From positions 556,325-620,324 of the forward strand of contig JAFDVZ010000008.1 of NCBI GenBank assembly GCA_018268715.1: DNA of 64,000 bases, written 5' to 3'. The translations under genes and the position numbers were made by a program. The stretch comes from Acidobacteriota bacterium (lineage in GTDB: Bacteria; Acidobacteriota; Terriglobia; Bryobacterales; Bryobacteraceae). The notes under the pieces are model-generated. The model made no database searches. It was not told the DNA's origin and worked only from the letters and a program-made list of their open reading frames with translations. Positions 15,570 to 23,220 of this stretch are shown in pieces. Each line of letters begins with the position of its first letter. Within the stretch, counting starts at the first letter, position 1.

Positions 15570-16877
15570 ATGCGATCTTTCAACTGGCGAGTGGTAGCGG
15601 TTCCTGCCATTGTCTTGATTCTGGGCGCTTGCTCGGGATCTTCGAGCTCCGAGGCGCCAAGTGTTTCCGGCGTTCCCAGCGAGGTGCTCGACGAGCCTGG
15701 GGAGGCCCCGGCGACCCGACTCTTTGCCGTGACCGATCCTGGCGACCTGAGCCGTCCGGTGGCGGAGGTCGCGGAGTCTCTGCGCACAGGACCGCTCAAA
15801 ATGATCGACGAAGACGGGAACACGTTCGCCGCCTTCGTCCGAGAGTCTGGCTACAATTCCGATGCAGTTTTCAGCACCGGGAATCTGTTCCTAACCGTCA
15901 CCAGCGTTTCCGGCGAGCGCCTGTTCATCGATATGGTGAACAAGAAAAAGATTGTAAATCCCAAGGTCCTTTACCTGTCGTACTTCTCGGGCGGGTTAGC
16001 GGTCGCCAAAGCCGATGAGAAGGCTCCTTGCGGGTGGGCCGATGATCAGGGAAACATGCGCATCGCCGGACAATTCGCCGATTGTGGGATCTTTCACGAC
16101 GGCGCCGCGATTGTGCAGAAGACCACGGGCATTGGCTTCCTGAAGAAGACGTTCCAGGGGATCCTCGATACAAGCGGTGCGGAGTTGCTTCCGCCCGCTG
16201 AGGTCGAGCGTATCCAGTTTATCGGCAACGGAAGGTACGCCATCTTCGACCACCCCCCGTCTCGGAATGGAGTTGCTCGCGGCGGCATTTTTGATGTGGC
16301 GCAGAAGCGCATGATCCCGCTCCCCGGCCTCAACAAGGTTTCGTTCAACTCCTCCGCAGCGCTCTTGGCGGCAGGGCCTTACGGCAGTGAACTCGCCTCT
16401 TACTATGCACTGCCGGGTAGAGACCCTGTGGCTCTCAAGACGCCCGCCAGAGACTTAATTGGGAAGAATCTCTACACCTACAGTGACGGAACGCTCACCG
16501 TTACGACACCGGACGGAGCGCAACTTGGCAGCGAGAAGATCTTCTTTGGAGCCAATCAGGGCGCCTATCGCGGCACGGTCATCGGCGCACAGGGTTCGGA
16601 CAAAGTCGGGGTCTTTGGAGAAAACGGAAAGTGGGTTTTGCCCCCGGCGGAATCCCAGATCTTCCCCTTCACGCATGGTTGGGCGCAGGTCCGGAGAGGG
16701 GACCATTGGCGTATTGTCGATCTCTCGGGCAAGACGCTTCTGGAGGTCAAGGGGCAGCCGCTGCGTGTCGCCGGCCGCTTCATCGAAACCGCGGCTTCCA
16801 GCCCTGGCCAGGTGGAATCGGCGGTTTTCAATCGGGCGGGCAAGCGGATTTACGGCTTCACAGTAAAAAACAAGTAG
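15570..16877 (+). CDS. WG-repeat-like lipoprotein
   Basis: 435 residues. The ATG at 15570 follows an AAGGAA ribosome-binding site at 15561-15566. The N terminus is a lipoprotein signal: basic start MRSFNWR, hydrophobic VVAVPAIVLILGAC with a good lipobox (LGAC) and a Ser-rich tether after the Cys. Weak WG-type repeats follow: CGWADDQGNMRIAGQFADCG, GILDTSGAELLPPAEVER, VGVFGENGKWVLPPAESQ, WRIVDLSGKTLLEVKGQP. It looks like a diverged relative of the preceding protein, anchored in the membrane. Same strand, 97 bp after the first WG gene; its function is unknown. Confidence 0.65.
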   Translation: MRSFNWRVVAVPAIVLILGACSGSSSSEAPSVSGVPSEVLDEPGEAPATRLFAVTDPGDLSRPVAEVAESLRTGPLKMIDEDGNTFAAFVRESGYNSDAVFSTGNLFLTVTSVSGERLFIDMVNKKKIVNPKVLYLSYFSGGLAVAKADEKAPCGWADDQGNMRIAGQFADCGIFHDGAAIVQKTTGIGFLKKTFQGILDTSGAELLPPAEVERIQFIGNGRYAIFDHPPSRNGVARGGIFDVAQKRMIPLPGLNKVSFNSSAALLAAGPYGSELASYYALPGRDPVALKTPARDLIGKNLYTYSDGTLTVTTPDGAQLGSEKIFFGANQGAYRGTVIGAQGSDKVGVFGENGKWVLPPAESQIFPFTHGWAQVRRGDHWRIVDLSGKTLLEVKGQPLRVAGRFIETAASSPGQVESAVFNRAGKRIYGFTVKNK

Positions 16878-16912
16878 AGCTCCAGCATTTCTGACGTTCT
16901 GCAAAGAAAACC

Positions 16913-17998
16913 ATGATCCAACATTCAAGAACTCTCGTGGGACTGTGCCTCGCCGTCGCCCTGCCGATGGTTCATGCTCAAACTTCCGGTCAGGATTCCA
17001 AAGCCGAAGCGCCGAAGGCGCAGGAGAAGCCCAAGAAGAAGGGGCTCCTGGGCCGTCTGAACGATGGCCTCGACAAGTTGAATCAGAAGTTGGACACGCA
17101 GGCGCAGCCGGTCGACAAGCCCGCTGCCGCGCGGCAAACCGCTCCCCCATCCGCGCAGACCGCAGCCTCACGTGTGGCCACCCGGCCGAAGCTCAATCTC
17201 ACATGTCAGCCCACCGGGTGGAAGCCGCCTCAAGGGCAGGACCCCGCGGCTGTTCTGCCGCCGGGCTGGTCAGGAGCATGGACCGGACTTCAACCCGCGC
17301 CACCGCAGCCGGCCGGCGATTTTCCGTTAGCTTCGTTCGGACATGCCCAAAGCATGCATGTGGTTTTTCCACCTCGAATGATAAAAGACATGGGCACGGT
17401 CGGGCGCGAGCACCGGATCATCACTTATCGCGATCCGGCAGCTCCTTTCGAGATCTACCTGGTCCTGGAGAATGGGCGGCTAGCCTTGGGATATTGCGAT
17501 AAGAACGCGCAATACCACGACGGCCGTTTCGCAGGGGTCCTCGAGAGAGCAACGCAACCTATCGGGTATTCCCTCGTACTATGGAACACGGACAAGACCA
17601 TCATTGGTGTGATACCGAAGGACTTTACTTGCTCTGAATGCTACTTCCTGGATCAAGTGTTTGACCTCGGAACGGCAGCCCAAAAGATTGTGATTTTGGC
17701 GGATCCGGAGAGGCAGGTCTACTTCGTGATCAAGATGGAGCCCTACCCCGCGGGGTGGGGGGTTGAAGGCACGCGAAGCCTCAGCAAGCCGGTTCAACCG
17801 ACCTCGGGTTGCACGGATGATGTAGAATTTCTCGGATTCAAGCGCACTGTGGAAGTAGCTGACATTGAGCTGTTCCCAGGGGTGATGACAAACCGCTGGT
17901 ATGTAAAGCGAGCCAGCGATCGATGCGACCAAGTCTTACTGGAGGAGATCGCCGGCAAGCAGCAAGCCCAGATTCTCGAGTTAAGGTTAGAGCGATAA
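16913..17998 (+). CDS. Secreted protein of unknown function, fourth gene of the WG-repeat set
   Basis: 361 residues. It begins with a Sec signal peptide (MIQHSRTLVGLCLAVALPMVHAQ, cleavage likely after HAQ). A Lys/Gln/Ala-rich linker follows with a short amphipathic element (KKGLLGRLNDGLDKLNQKLD, residues 42-61). The C-terminal 230 residues form a probable globular domain with six Cys and motifs LTCQPTGWKPP, FTCSECYFLDQVFDLG and VYFVIKMEPYPAGWG. I do not recognise the family. Thirty-five bp after the WG lipoprotein gene and in the same direction, so probably co-transcribed. The Cys content fits a disulfide-bonded periplasmic or surface protein. Confidence 0.55.
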   Translation: MIQHSRTLVGLCLAVALPMVHAQTSGQDSKAEAPKAQEKPKKKGLLGRLNDGLDKLNQKLDTQAQPVDKPAAARQTAPPSAQTAASRVATRPKLNLTCQPTGWKPPQGQDPAAVLPPGWSGAWTGLQPAPPQPAGDFPLASFGHAQSMHVVFPPRMIKDMGTVGREHRIITYRDPAAPFEIYLVLENGRLALGYCDKNAQYHDGRFAGVLERATQPIGYSLVLWNTDKTIIGVIPKDFTCSECYFLDQVFDLGTAAQKIVILADPERQVYFVIKMEPYPAGWGVEGTRSLSKPVQPTSGCTDDVEFLGFKRTVEVADIELFPGVMTNRWYVKRASDRCDQVLLEEIAGKQQAQILELRLER

Positions 17999-18171
17999 GG
18001 CGTGGGCTGCCGAACTAAGCCAGCAGGAGGAATGTCCTTCACCTGTTGGCGCCAGGAGCAACAGCGCACTTTCTCTGTGGGGTGTGTGGAGAAAGGCGAG
18101 CACTGGATTGCTTTCCATCCGTCGGAGGGTTCTGTGGTGGACCCCGTTGTTTGGACAAAAGAAGTGCGTCT

Positions 18172-18726
18172 CTAAGATGGTGGCGGGGCATTGAAGATGA
18201 AGGACTTGCTCCACTTCCGGACGATGTGTTCCAGCGCCAGATACAGCGGCTTCATCGCCGCGTCCGCATCGGGAAACGAGCCCCGCGTCTTGATCACCTT
18301 CCGCAGCGACATGTTCAGCGGCGCCACCATATTGGTGGTGTAGATCACCTTGCCAATGTCGGCCGGGCAGGCGAAAAACGGCGTCAGATGATTCCAGTTC
18401 CGCCGCCGCGTCTGGCTGATCGACGGATAGGCTCCATCCCATTTCGCGGGGAACTCCTCCAGCCCCTGACCTACCTCCTCCACCGTGCTGGCGCGGTATG
18501 CCGGTTGTAAGTCCGCCGCCAAAGCCTTGGGCTGCTTCCACGACACGTAGTTCAGCGACGCCCGCACCTGATGTGCGAAACACAATTGCACCTGCGCTTC
18601 AGGAAACACCGTGACGATCGATTCGAGGAACCCCTTCAGCCGGTCCACGCAGGCGATGAAAGTGTCCGCCACTCCCCGGTTCCACTCCGTCAGCACCTGA
18701 AGTCAGAACTTCGCCCCCTCGGCCGG
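18172..18726 (-). pseudogene. Remnant of an IS256-family transposase
   Basis: The middle part of an IS256-type DDE transposase remains. Recognisable pieces are NRGVADTFIACVDRLKGF (around the catalytic Asp region), VQLCFAHQVRASLNYVSWK, EEFPAKWDGAYPSI and IGKVIYTTNMVAPLNMSLRK near the C-terminal end. Reading upstream, EGAKF is followed by TGA at 18705-18703 where relatives have Trp (EGAKFW), then LQVLTEWNRGV, so there is an in-frame nonsense change. The N-terminal third is missing, and the C terminus ends in an unrelated IFNAPPPS instead of the usual RDWKAALNRFA. No terminal inverted repeats were found with certainty. It is inactive. Confidence 0.85.
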
Positions 18727-19127
18727 TCACCGGTCAGCAGAAATGTGTAAACTTCTCGCGCTCGGGAGAACTACACGGCCGACGGCATTCCGGGTGGGAT
18801 GCTCCACGAATAGCGCAACGGCTTTCCGTCCGCGCTGTTCGACCTCGCACCGTCTTCACAGTCCGCCACCGTCAGATTCATCGGACGGGCGACGGCCTGC
18901 GTCGAGGCCGGCGCCTGACAGCGATTCGCGGGTTCTCCAGGACCGCATCAAGGCGAGGAATCGAGCTCAGATATGGGCGGGGACTCGAGGCTCAGCGATG
19001 GGTAGCTCCCTCTGGACTCCAGTAGTGGCCCGCCGTGTGGTCGCACGTCGGGTCGATTTCCTCATCGCACAAAGAGACTGCCCTACCGATCCCTGCGCTC
19101 AAGTATCCGCAAGGACGATGCCGAGGC
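18727..19127. other. Intergenic region between transposase remnant and tetR
   Basis: No supported gene. Frames on the plus strand are open but have skewed, low-complexity composition and no family resemblance. The missing N-terminal part of the transposase is not found here. Confidence 0.5.
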
Positions 19128-19706
19128 TTACTTCTCCGGTCGGGAACCGGTGATCAGGATGTCCACCAGCCGCTTCGCGCTCTGCTGCCAGTCGGGGCCG
19201 GTGGCGACGTTCGAGACGCCGATCAGGGCTCGCAGCAGATCCAGCGGATCCAGGTCGTCGCGGATGTCGCCGCTCTTGATGGCTCGCTTTACCAGTAACC
19301 GGATGGCTTCCCAGATCTGCTCCCGGCTCGATTCGAAGATCTGGGACGCACCGCCCACCAGAGTGTTGAGAACCGGTGCGATGACCTTCTTCGTCGCGAT
19401 GCCGTCCACGAACAATAACAGCCAGGCCCGCAAGGCGTCAGGAGGCGGCAGGGTCCCGGAAAGACTTCGCGCGGAGGCCGCGAGCTTGGCCATCTCTGTC
19501 CGGTAGACGGCTTCGATCAGCGCTTCCCGCGACGGGAAATGCCGATAGAGCGTCCCCGCGCCGACTCCCGCCTGCCTGGCGATGTCGTCCAGGCTGGCTT
19601 CGGCGCCCAGTTGCGTAAAGGCGTCCTTGGCGACTTCCAGAATCCGGTCACGGTTGCGCTCGGCGTCGGCGCGCGGCTTTCGGGACGCGGGACTTTTCTT
19701 GGGCAT
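19128..19706 (-). CDS. TetR family transcriptional repressor
   Basis: 192 residues from the ATG at 19706 (MPKKSPASRKPRADAERN); a TTG six codons upstream is an alternative. The N-terminal helix-turn-helix is typical: RDRILEVAKDAFTQLGAEAS, LDDIARQAGVGAGTLYRHFP and SREALIEAVYRTEM. The C-terminal ligand domain resembles the group annotated with a TetR_C SbtR-type fold (LNTLVGGASQIFESSREQIW). It is divergent from a pair of short-chain dehydrogenase genes, and two near-identical palindromes lie between them (19726-19740 and 19755-19769). Such TetR proteins usually repress both their own gene and the divergent oxidoreductase genes. Confidence 0.9.
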   Translation of the reverse strand: MPKKSPASRKPRADAERNRDRILEVAKDAFTQLGAEASLDDIARQAGVGAGTLYRHFPSREALIEAVYRTEMAKLAASARSLSGTLPPPDALRAWLLLFVDGIATKKVIAPVLNTLVGGASQIFESSREQIWEAIRLLVKRAIKSGDIRDDLDPLDLLRALIGVSNVATGPDWQQSAKRLVDILITGSRPEK

Positions 19707-19725
19707 CGGCGAAAATACTTGCAAC

Positions 19726-19740
19726 CGGAGACAGTCTCCG
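19726..19740. promoter_or_regulatory. TetR operator candidate 1
   Basis: CGGAGACAGTCTCCG, a palindrome with arms GGAGAC and GTCTCC around one central base. It lies 20 bp upstream of the tetR ATG. The similar site 29 bp away has the same CGGAGA/TCTCCG outer arms. Size and pairing fit a TetR dimer operator. Confidence 0.75.
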
Positions 19741-19754
19741 TTAATCTGGTGATT

Positions 19755-19769
19755 CGGAGACTATCTCCG
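19755..19769. promoter_or_regulatory. TetR operator candidate 2
   Basis: CGGAGACTATCTCCG, matching the first palindrome except at its centre. Its centre is 29 bp from that of the first site, close to three helical turns, so two dimers could bind the same face of the DNA. It lies 45 bp before the start of the divergent epimerase-like gene and could cover its promoter. Confidence 0.75.
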
Positions 19770-19814
19770 TATTAGCAGATCGCCAGGAGCAGGGTCAACC
19801 GGAAAGGACCAGAC

Positions 19815-20696
19815 ATGCGTGTTTTTGTAACAGGAGCGACGGGATTTATCGGTTTTGCGCTCTCGCAGGAATTGATGGGCGCCGGGCATCAGGTGATTGG
19901 CCTCGCGCGTTCGGAAGCAGGGGCGGCATCGCTCACCGCCATCGGCGCACAAGCCCATCGCGGTGACTTGGCCGACCTCGAAAGCCTCCGCAGCGGAACC
20001 GCGACGGCCGACGCCGTCATTCATTGCGCATTCAATCACGACTTCTCAAAATTCGCCGCCAATTGCGAGGAAGATCGTCGAGCGATCGAAACCCTGGGCG
20101 AAGCGCTCGAGGGTTCGGATCGTCCGCTGATCGTGACTGCCGGGGTTGGTGGGCTGGCGCCGGGGCGCCTCGCCACGGAAGAGGATCTGCCGATGACGGT
20201 TCCCCACCTTCCACGGGTCTCTGAGCAGACCGCCTCCGTCTTGGCCGGGCGCGGCCTGCGCACATCGGTCATTCGGCTTCCGCAGGTCCACGACACAAAG
20301 AAGCAGGGCCTTGTGTCCTACCTGATCGCGATCGCACGCGAGAAGGGAGTTTCCGCGTACGTGGGCGATGGACGGAACCGATGGTGTGCGGTTCACCGAT
20401 TCGACGCGGCGCGGCTCTATCGGCTCGCGCTCGAAAACCAACCCACCGGCATCGCCCGATACCACGCCGTCGGCGAAGAAGGCGTACCGATCAAGGACAT
20501 CGCCGAGATCATCGGCCGGGGATTGAACGTGCCCGTCACGTCCATTTTGCCGGAGCAAGCAATGCAACACTTCGGGTTCCTGGGAGCCTTCGCCGGGTTC
20601 GACATGCCGGCATCCAGCGCATTGACCCAGCAGCGATTGGGTTGGCGTCCCGCCGGTCCTGGCCTCATCGCCGATCTCGAAGCAATGCAGTTCTAA
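19815..20696 (+). CDS. Extended/atypical SDR, NAD-dependent epimerase-like oxidoreductase
   Basis: 293 residues. The Rossmann fold is clear: VTGATGFIGFALSQELMGAG (residues 5-24) with the extended-SDR GxxGxxG pattern, then HRGDLADLESL and DAVIHCAFNHDF. The usual Tyr-x3-Lys pair is not evident; SEQTASVLAGRGLRTSVIRL occupies the place, as in the atypical SDR subgroup annotated as dNAD epimerases in Acidobacteria and Actinobacteria. YVGDGRNRWCAVHRFDAARLY is the conserved substrate-side segment. The ribosome-binding site GGAAAGGA lies before the ATG at 19815. It is followed 16 bp later by a second SDR and is probably derepressed with it by the divergent TetR. Substrate unknown. Confidence 0.85.
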   Translation: MRVFVTGATGFIGFALSQELMGAGHQVIGLARSEAGAASLTAIGAQAHRGDLADLESLRSGTATADAVIHCAFNHDFSKFAANCEEDRRAIETLGEALEGSDRPLIVTAGVGGLAPGRLATEEDLPMTVPHLPRVSEQTASVLAGRGLRTSVIRLPQVHDTKKQGLVSYLIAIAREKGVSAYVGDGRNRWCAVHRFDAARLYRLALENQPTGIARYHAVGEEGVPIKDIAEIIGRGLNVPVTSILPEQAMQHFGFLGAFAGFDMPASSALTQQRLGWRPAGPGLIADLEAMQF

Positions 20697-20712
20697 CGAA
20701 ACAGGGGAGAAT

Positions 20713-21471
20713 ATGCAGAGCAAAGAAGTCGCCTTAGTAACAGGTGCGAATCAAGGCATCGGATTGCAGATCGCCAAGGATCTCGCCTCGCACGGCCTCA
20801 CCGTGGTGGTCGGTTCGCGCAACCTGGAGCGCGGTGAGGCCGCCGCCAAGACCATCCATGGCGACGCTCACGCCGTTCAGCTCGACGTCACCGACACGGC
20901 GTCGATCGCCGCGGCCGCCGCCCGCATTCGCAATGAATTCGGCCGCCTCGACGTACTTATCAATAACGCCGCGATCTCGAATACGAGTTTCCGGCCCGGG
21001 ATGACCGTCGAGGAGTACGCGAAGTCGACCCGTCCCAGCGTTGTGTCACTCGACGAGGTTCGCGCCGTTTGGGAAACCAACGTGTTTGGCGCTCTCGCGG
21101 TGTATCAGGCGATGTTGCCGCTGCTGCGCGAGGCGCCGCACGCCCGCATCGTCAACGTATCGAGCGGCGTGGGCTCGCTCACGGCCAACTCCGACCCCAG
21201 CTTCCCTTACCGGCGGATCTTCGGGCCGGGCTACGCGGCGTCGAAGACCGCTCTCAACGCGATGACTGTCGCCATGGCCATCGAACTCGAATCGACAGGC
21301 ATCAAAGTCAACGCTGTGACTCCTGGCTACACGAAGACGGCGCTCAACAATTACTCGGGAACCGAGACCGTCGAGGAAGGCGCGGCCGAGGCGGTACGAG
21401 TCGCATTACTCGGACCCGATAGCCCCACGGGCGCCTTCACGCATGCAACGATGGGAACGATTCCGTGGTGA
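20713..21471 (+). CDS. Classical short-chain dehydrogenase/reductase
   Basis: 252 residues with all classical SDR motifs: cofactor loop VTGANQGIGLQIA (TGxxxGxG, residues 9-21), NNAAIS near residue 87, the catalytic Ser in VNVSSGVGSLT, and YAASKTALNAMTVAM (Tyr-x3-Lys) near residues 175-189. The C-terminal end is in the style of SDRs that reduce quinones or carbonyls, with SPTGAFTHATMGTIPW at the end. An acidic or basic cofactor-discriminating residue is not decisive; SRNLERG after the second strand suggests NADP(H). Co-transcribed with the epimerase-like gene upstream. Confidence 0.9.
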   Translation: MQSKEVALVTGANQGIGLQIAKDLASHGLTVVVGSRNLERGEAAAKTIHGDAHAVQLDVTDTASIAAAAARIRNEFGRLDVLINNAAISNTSFRPGMTVEEYAKSTRPSVVSLDEVRAVWETNVFGALAVYQAMLPLLREAPHARIVNVSSGVGSLTANSDPSFPYRRIFGPGYAASKTALNAMTVAMAIELESTGIKVNAVTPGYTKTALNNYSGTETVEEGAAEAVRVALLGPDSPTGAFTHATMGTIPW

Positions 21472-21605
21472 CCGATAGCAGCTTGATCAAAGTGACCGGG
21501 AGAGAGCAGTCGAGTTAGAAGACGAATTTCTGAAGCGGCGGCGAGGCGTGGCCGGCGGGAAGCCCTGGTAAAGAGGTCGAGGGCTTCCCGGCGGCTCGTC
21601 TGGAT

Positions 21606-22826
21606 TCACTGACCGATAGCACCCCGGGCGCCCGCCGCGCAGGACTTGCAGATGCCGCTAACCTGGCTGCCGAGGATCCGAATGTACTGACAATATGTCG
21701 TGAGCTTCGACAACTCCGCCGCTGACAACTCGGCTTTGGAGAAATTAGTCTCCGTGACGACGTTGACCGTCGAAGGAGGGCTCCCCTGGAAAGTCACGCC
21801 GCGGAGGTTCGTGCCCCAAGCGAGGCCGCCCGCGGCCAGGTTGAGCGCGCTTGCCTTTGTCGGATCGCAGACCCCTCCCGCGTTCTGGCCCGCCTTCGAT
21901 GTGAACAGCACCTTGACCGTGATCGCGCTGGACGAGTTCACGATCAGATTCTGGGCGAGGATGTCTTCGTTGACGTTCAACGATGACAGCCCGTTTGGCG
22001 TCACCGGGCAGGAGCAGCAGGTCTGCATCTCTTCGTTGGGATCGAAAGTGTAGAAGTTGGCGCAGATCGTTCCGGAGGAATCGTCGGCGAAGTTACTCCC
22101 AGTGCTCATTGAGCCCGCGTTGCTCACGATGATCTGGCCCGAGCCGTAGTTCGTATTGAAGTACTTCAGTTGGAAGGCGTTCGGGGACACGGCGAACAGG
22201 GAGAAGGCCAAGTCGAAGAAAATGCGGAAACGATCTTCAGGAGGCTCGATGGACACCGCCGCCGGGTCGGAGCCGGAGCCGGAGGTCCAGTAGAATGCCG
22301 AGCTGCCCGACGTCTGTATCGACACGGCGGAAAACCAATATTTCACGCCGGCGGTGACGGCGAACGGCGCAGGCAGCGCCGCATCGAATTGATAGAAGTT
22401 CGGTGTTGGCGTGACATTTCCGACGGTTCCGAGCTGGGTCGTTACGACGGACGCCGCCGGCAATGTCTGAGAACTCAACTATGCTCCGGGAGCTCCGGAG
22501 TTGTCCGCGTAGAAACCGATCATCCAAGAGTCCGTGCCTGGTCCAGCGCCAGTGTAGTAGCCGTACCAGCGGGCCGAGGTGACCGTGGCGCTGGCGACGG
22601 GGATAAAGCTGTCGTAAGCCTGGACTCCGGTGGGCACAGACGGAATGTAGGTGCCTATTGCAGCTCCGGAGACTGGCCCGTTGGGCGGGACGTAGCTTGT
22701 CGGTTGCTGATACACGACCGTCTGGCCGAAGCGTGTTGAAAGCCGGCACAGGAGCACGGCGCATGCTCGAAAGGAGAATCGGTGGCGAATCGGACCGAGC
22801 AGCGGAAACATGACGCTCGATTGCAT
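21606..22826 (-). pseudogene. Secreted low-complexity protein gene interrupted by an amber codon
   Basis: Two frames read as one protein: an N-terminal part (22826-22482) with FYADNSGAPGA, then TAG at 22481-22479, then directly in the same frame LSSQTLPAASVVTTQLG and 280 further residues. The joined sequence reads like exported PEP-CTERM-type proteins of Acidobacteria and Planctomycetes, in which FYAD..GxPG.xL..QT is a recurring beta-sandwich segment. It is rich in Ser, Thr, Ala and Gly, has a CxxxC pair near EEMQTCCSCP, and ends CKSCAAGARGAIGQ. The N terminus is basic and hydrophobic but is not a clean signal. A single-base change to TAG explains the break; a sequencing error or readthrough is possible. 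Confidence 0.7.
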
Positions 22827-23220
22827 ACTCCTTTCGGATCGTCGGCAACTATCCTTCGGATTACTATCCGTCCGGGTAGCTTAGCAGGGGCCGAGGCTTC
22901 GCGCGCGCGGTGAGGAGAGTTACAGGCAACAGCACCCCTTCATTCGCGACGCTCCCGCCGTGCGGATCGCCATCCCGCGATCCTCAAACAGGATTTTCGA
23001 TAGCCTCCAGATGTTCTTTCGTCACCATCAGGCCGGCGCGGGCTGGGCCGGAAGTGTTTGCACCGATATTCCCGCGCCGCGATACTGGTAAAACCTTCCG
23101 CGCGGGTGACACGATGCGCGGAATATCCTTTAGAGCGATTGCCCAGACCGCGCTTCCCGACTGACCTGACGCCAGGAAATTTCGGGGTCGCGGTGGCGGC
23201 GTAGGGGAGTAGAGCAGCGG
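22827..23220. other. Intergenic region upstream of the Ser/Thr kinase gene
   Basis: Nearly 400 bp without a supported gene. No sigma-factor gene, which often precedes this kinase type in Solibacter relatives, is present. I see no convincing promoter or repeat. Confidence 0.45.

Noticed and set aside
18926-18936. Short match (CGCGGGTTC) to the tRNA 3' half as a possible far attachment site of the island
   Set aside because: Nine bases in GC-rich DNA is within chance, and the match does not include the tRNA 3' end.
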